A stretch of DNA of 36,920 nucleotides from positions 1-36,920 of the forward strand of contig JAYMTF010000414.1 of NCBI GenBank assembly GCA_036897485.1. The letters are read 5' to 3'. The notes under the pieces were generated by a model. It was not told the origin of the DNA and searched no databases. It worked only from the letters and a program-made list of their open reading frames with translations. The stretch comes from Pelargonium nanum. Lineage: Eukaryota > Streptophyta > Magnoliopsida > Geraniales > Geraniaceae. Shown here piece after piece: positions 34,517-36,920 of the stretch. The stretch's first letter is position 1, and each line of letters begins with the position of its first letter. Both the position numbers and the translations under genes were made by a program.

Positions 34517-36294
34517 ATGGCGTCGATTTTGAGTACGGTTGGTGCTGGGCTTCCTTGCATCACACAAATGAAAGGAAACAGAGGAGGTTGCTGCACCCAC
34601 ATTGCCTCTAACTCATTCTCGTCTCTAAAACCCCGACGCGCCGTCGTGGTGGTCAGAGCCGAAGCCAAAGCCATAAACCCAGAAATCAGGAAGAGCGAAC
34701 CCAAAGTTGTGGACACCGTTGTCGTCACCGAGCTCGCTAAGCCCCTCACCGCCTACTGCAGGTATATATATCTTCATCACATTAATTATATGCATAATAT
34801 ATGTTTAATTACTAGCAACTCAGATCATAAAACCATTCCACGTTTTATTAGCAACCAAAGCAAGATTAAAATTAGGTAACACACAAGCGAACACTTAGCT
34901 TCACAATCTCAAGTCCAAAATCACATAGCGGTTAGGATTTTAGAGTTTGGAATGTTAGGTTGGCTTTTTTAAAACAGTTAATTTGGAGATTTTCGCTTTT
35001 GGTTTGGTGAAGATTCACGTATTGGAATGAAACCTTCCGAAACGGAGATGGCTACTCAAGTTCCGTTTTCTAGTAACTTAGGGCCAATCTTGAAAACTAC
35101 AAAGTTTGATTACTATGTCATGATTGCGAGCTATTGGCTTGCTGTCGAAGGAAGAGAGGGAGTGAATGAAATAGGGAATTGTGGATGAGAGAGGGTTGGG
35201 GAAGGCAAATTGAGACGCCTTAGATGGTGGCAAGAACTATAAATTTTGATGGCCTTGGGAGCACAAACTTGCGACGCTAAGGTGAGGAAGTTAAGGAAAG
35301 GAGGTCAGGCAGGTTCAGACTCTTGTAGAGTCTAGAGAGGAGAGGAATGTACATATTTTTTTAAAATGTGCACAAGTATGCAAACAAAGTCTAGCATACC
35401 TTCTACATTGACAATTTTTTACACATTTACAAATTTAACATCACCTCTAATTGTACTTTTTCTTATAGTTCACGTCCTAATTTGTACAATTTAAAAGTTA
35501 CATTTTTTTGTTCATTTGACCGAAGTTCATATCTAAAAAAATGGGATTCTGTCAAAGGATTCTTTGGTTTGGAGATCAATATAAAGGTAGCTCAACTGAT
35601 GTTTTGGTATAGAGTGATGTGCCTATTGTCTTTGAATTCTCTGGTGCACGTAAGAGAGTATCAACTGATAACATCAAGGTAACATGAACTTCAGTAATGT
35701 TGGTGTTAGAGCTTGGTCATGTGAAGTATGTCTATACACTTATTGTTGTATCCACAAGTTCACTTTTTTGTTCATTTGACTGAAGTTCATATCTAAAAAT
35801 GGGCTTCTCTCAAAGGATTCTTTAGTTTGGAGATTAATATAAGGATAGTTCAACTGATGTTTTTGTATAGAATTCTCTAGTGCACGTAAGAGAGTATCAA
35901 CTAATAACATCAAGGTACCATGAACTATGGTAAAGTTGGCGTTAGAGCTTGGTCATACAAAGTATTGCGTTGGTTTGTATCCACAAGTATTGTCAATGCC
36001 GTTCCCATGATACGCGCCACTTTTAGCGAATATTGCAATACATGAAGGTTGAGGTATATGTAGTAATGGTATACGATAACAACACTATTTTGAAAATGGT
36101 CCATAGACATGGCCCTATATTGGCTAAAAGTGGTGCAAATTGGTTAATTATTTGCATTAATAGAATGAGTTTGTGTGGGCTTAATATGGTGCAGGTGTTG
36201 GAGGTCAGGGACTTTCCCTCTATGTGATGGTGGTCATGCAAAGCACAACAAAGAAACAGGGGATAATGTTGGGCCATTGCTATTGAAGAAGTAG
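34517..36294 (+). CDS. NEET: NEET protein, chloroplast CDGSH-type 2Fe-2S protein, two exons
   Basis: Exon 1 is 34517-34761, the intron 34762-36194 (GT-AG, 1433 bp) and exon 2 36195-36294; 114 aa. The N-terminal ~45 residues are Ser/Arg-rich and lack acids, as in a plastid transit peptide, ending near [11 protein letters not shown]. The mature part has [20 protein letters not shown] and the cluster motif [17 protein letters not shown], with predicted ligands Cys81, Cys83, Cys92 and His96, followed by KHNK and the family C-terminus [11 protein letters not shown]. Plant NEET is a homodimer in chloroplasts and mitochondria; it holds a labile 2Fe-2S cluster and acts in iron and ROS homeostasis. 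Odd point: position 95 is Gly where the family has Ser, Ala or Thr. The start is the first ATG of the frame in good context. It is divergent from the KEA gene, the same pair as At5g51710/At5g51720 as I recall them. Confidence 0.93.
35503..35990 (+). repeat. Tandem duplication of about 260 bp in the NEET intron
   Basis: Unit 1 (about 35503-35762) and unit 2 (about 35763-35990) share TTTTTTGTTCATTTGAC, GAAGTTCATATCTAAAAA, GTGCACGTAAGAGAGTATCA and GTTAGAGCTTGGTCAT in the same order. Unit 2 has a deletion of about 20 bases in the middle. No coding sense was found. Confidence 0.85.
36014..36136. repeat. Imperfect hairpin close to the NEET intron acceptor
   Basis: GCGCCACTTTTAGCGAATAT (36014 on) pairs with ATATTGGCTAAAAGTGGTGC (ending 36136): about 20 bp with two mismatches, extending loosely to a CATG on each side. 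The loop is about 63 bases. It ends 58 bases before exon 2. It may be a decayed MITE or a foldback transcript. Confidence 0.6.
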
Positions 36295-36920
36295 TAATTG
36301 CAGTTTCTATCTTGGTACTCTCAAACTTCAAATTCTAAATGTTCATCAAATGAATGATCTTATTGAGCTTTCTGGTTTATTAATCTGGGTTCCAATTCCT
36401 GTTTTTTAACATTCATCTTAGGATCATCATGTCCTGTCTTAAATTTCACAATATCGGTTCCAATTCATTTCACTTCCTCAAAAAGACACATAAAAATACA
36501 AATGCAAGAGGTTTATATGATTGAAAAAGTGTCACATTGATTATGTGTGTTTAAACTTGTCATTTGCTTTAAGCATCTTGTGTCTGATGTGAGTTTGATG
36601 CATCATTTGCCTACCTATGTGCTTGAAATTAAAAATAAATACAATGCTTAGTCTTGATTGGATGCCAGAAAGGACTAAAGAGCCTAAATGATTAAAGCAA
36701 ATGACTAATGCTTAACAAATTGGGAAGAAAAAATAAAGAAGTGTAGTGGATATTCAGTTCAAAAGGGTAAGAAAAGGTAGTAATTGGACATTTATTAATG
36801 TTCTTTTAGATTTATTAATGTTCTTTTAGATTTATTCTCCCACTAATCACCACAAAAGGGTGCTGATAAATCCAAACTTGTTTTGGATAAATCCACACTA
36901 TTTTTACCTTTTGGACAAAA
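36295..36920. other. NEET 3' UTR and right window edge
   Basis: The first ~200 bases should be 3' UTR. A perfect 20-bp tandem duplication, TTTATTAATGTTCTTTTAGA, occupies 36791-36810 and 36811-36830. GATAAATCCAAAC and TTGGATAAATCC follow near 36865-36895. No further gene is seen. Confidence 0.5.

Noticed and set aside
1..36920. tRNA, rRNA, CRISPR or bacterial operon features
   Set aside because: None seen; no cloverleaf with proper A and B boxes, no regularly spaced repeats, and all genes are plant nuclear type.

Overview
The window is nuclear DNA of a flowering plant, almost certainly a core eudicot. It has AT-rich introns with GT-AG borders, five multi-exon genes of plant-specific families, and fragments of plant LTR, LINE and MITE elements. 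I cannot name the species. No bacterial, viral or organellar block is visible. All gene models were built by hand: splice sites were chosen so that reading phase carries through every junction and so that the joined protein matches the family as I remember it.

Layout, left to right. (1) 1-2198 (+): 3' two thirds of a HAESA-LIKE 1 (HSL1)-type LRR receptor kinase, cut by the window edge. (2) 3794-8311 (+): a 14-exon, 451-aa TPX2-like microtubule/Aurora-binding protein. Two E2F-type sites lie upstream, and one exon carries an internal 66-bp duplication. (3) 10429-16231 (-): a complete 27-exon ERECTA-LIKE (ERL1/ERL2) receptor kinase, convergent with the TPX2-like gene. Most of its LRR exons are exactly 72 bp and one of its introns is GC-AG. 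(4) 16.5-23.3 kb: a gene-poor stretch with a LINE fragment bounded by a target-site duplication, a terminal-inverted-repeat element, a large foldback element and an LTR plus primer-binding-site remnant. (5) 23276-32778 (-): a 20-exon K+ efflux antiporter of the KEA4/5/6 clade, with Copia, MITE and tandem-repeat insertions in its introns. (6) 33763-34280: a MITE-like element in the promoter interval. (7) 34517-36294 (+): a two-exon NEET (CDGSH-type 2Fe-2S) chloroplast protein, divergent from the KEA gene.

How the genes relate. HSL1 and ERL1 are both peptide-hormone receptors of stomatal and organ development, and here lie about 8 kb apart. The TPX2-like gene acts in spindle assembly and is probably S/G2-M regulated. 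The KEA protein handles K+/pH in endomembranes, and NEET handles Fe-S and iron homeostasis in plastids. From memory of Arabidopsis, ERL1 (At5g62230) neighbours a TPX2-like gene (At5g62240), and KEA5 (At5g51710) neighbours NEET (At5g51720). The window therefore joins two ancestral gene pairs.

I found no evidence of an undescribed multi-gene system. The most unusual local observations are a Ser-to-Gly change in the NEET CDGSH motif, the GC-AG intron in the ERL gene, the duplicated exon segment in the TPX2-like gene, paired E2F sites inside a duplicated promoter segment, and a hairpin next to the NEET splice acceptor.
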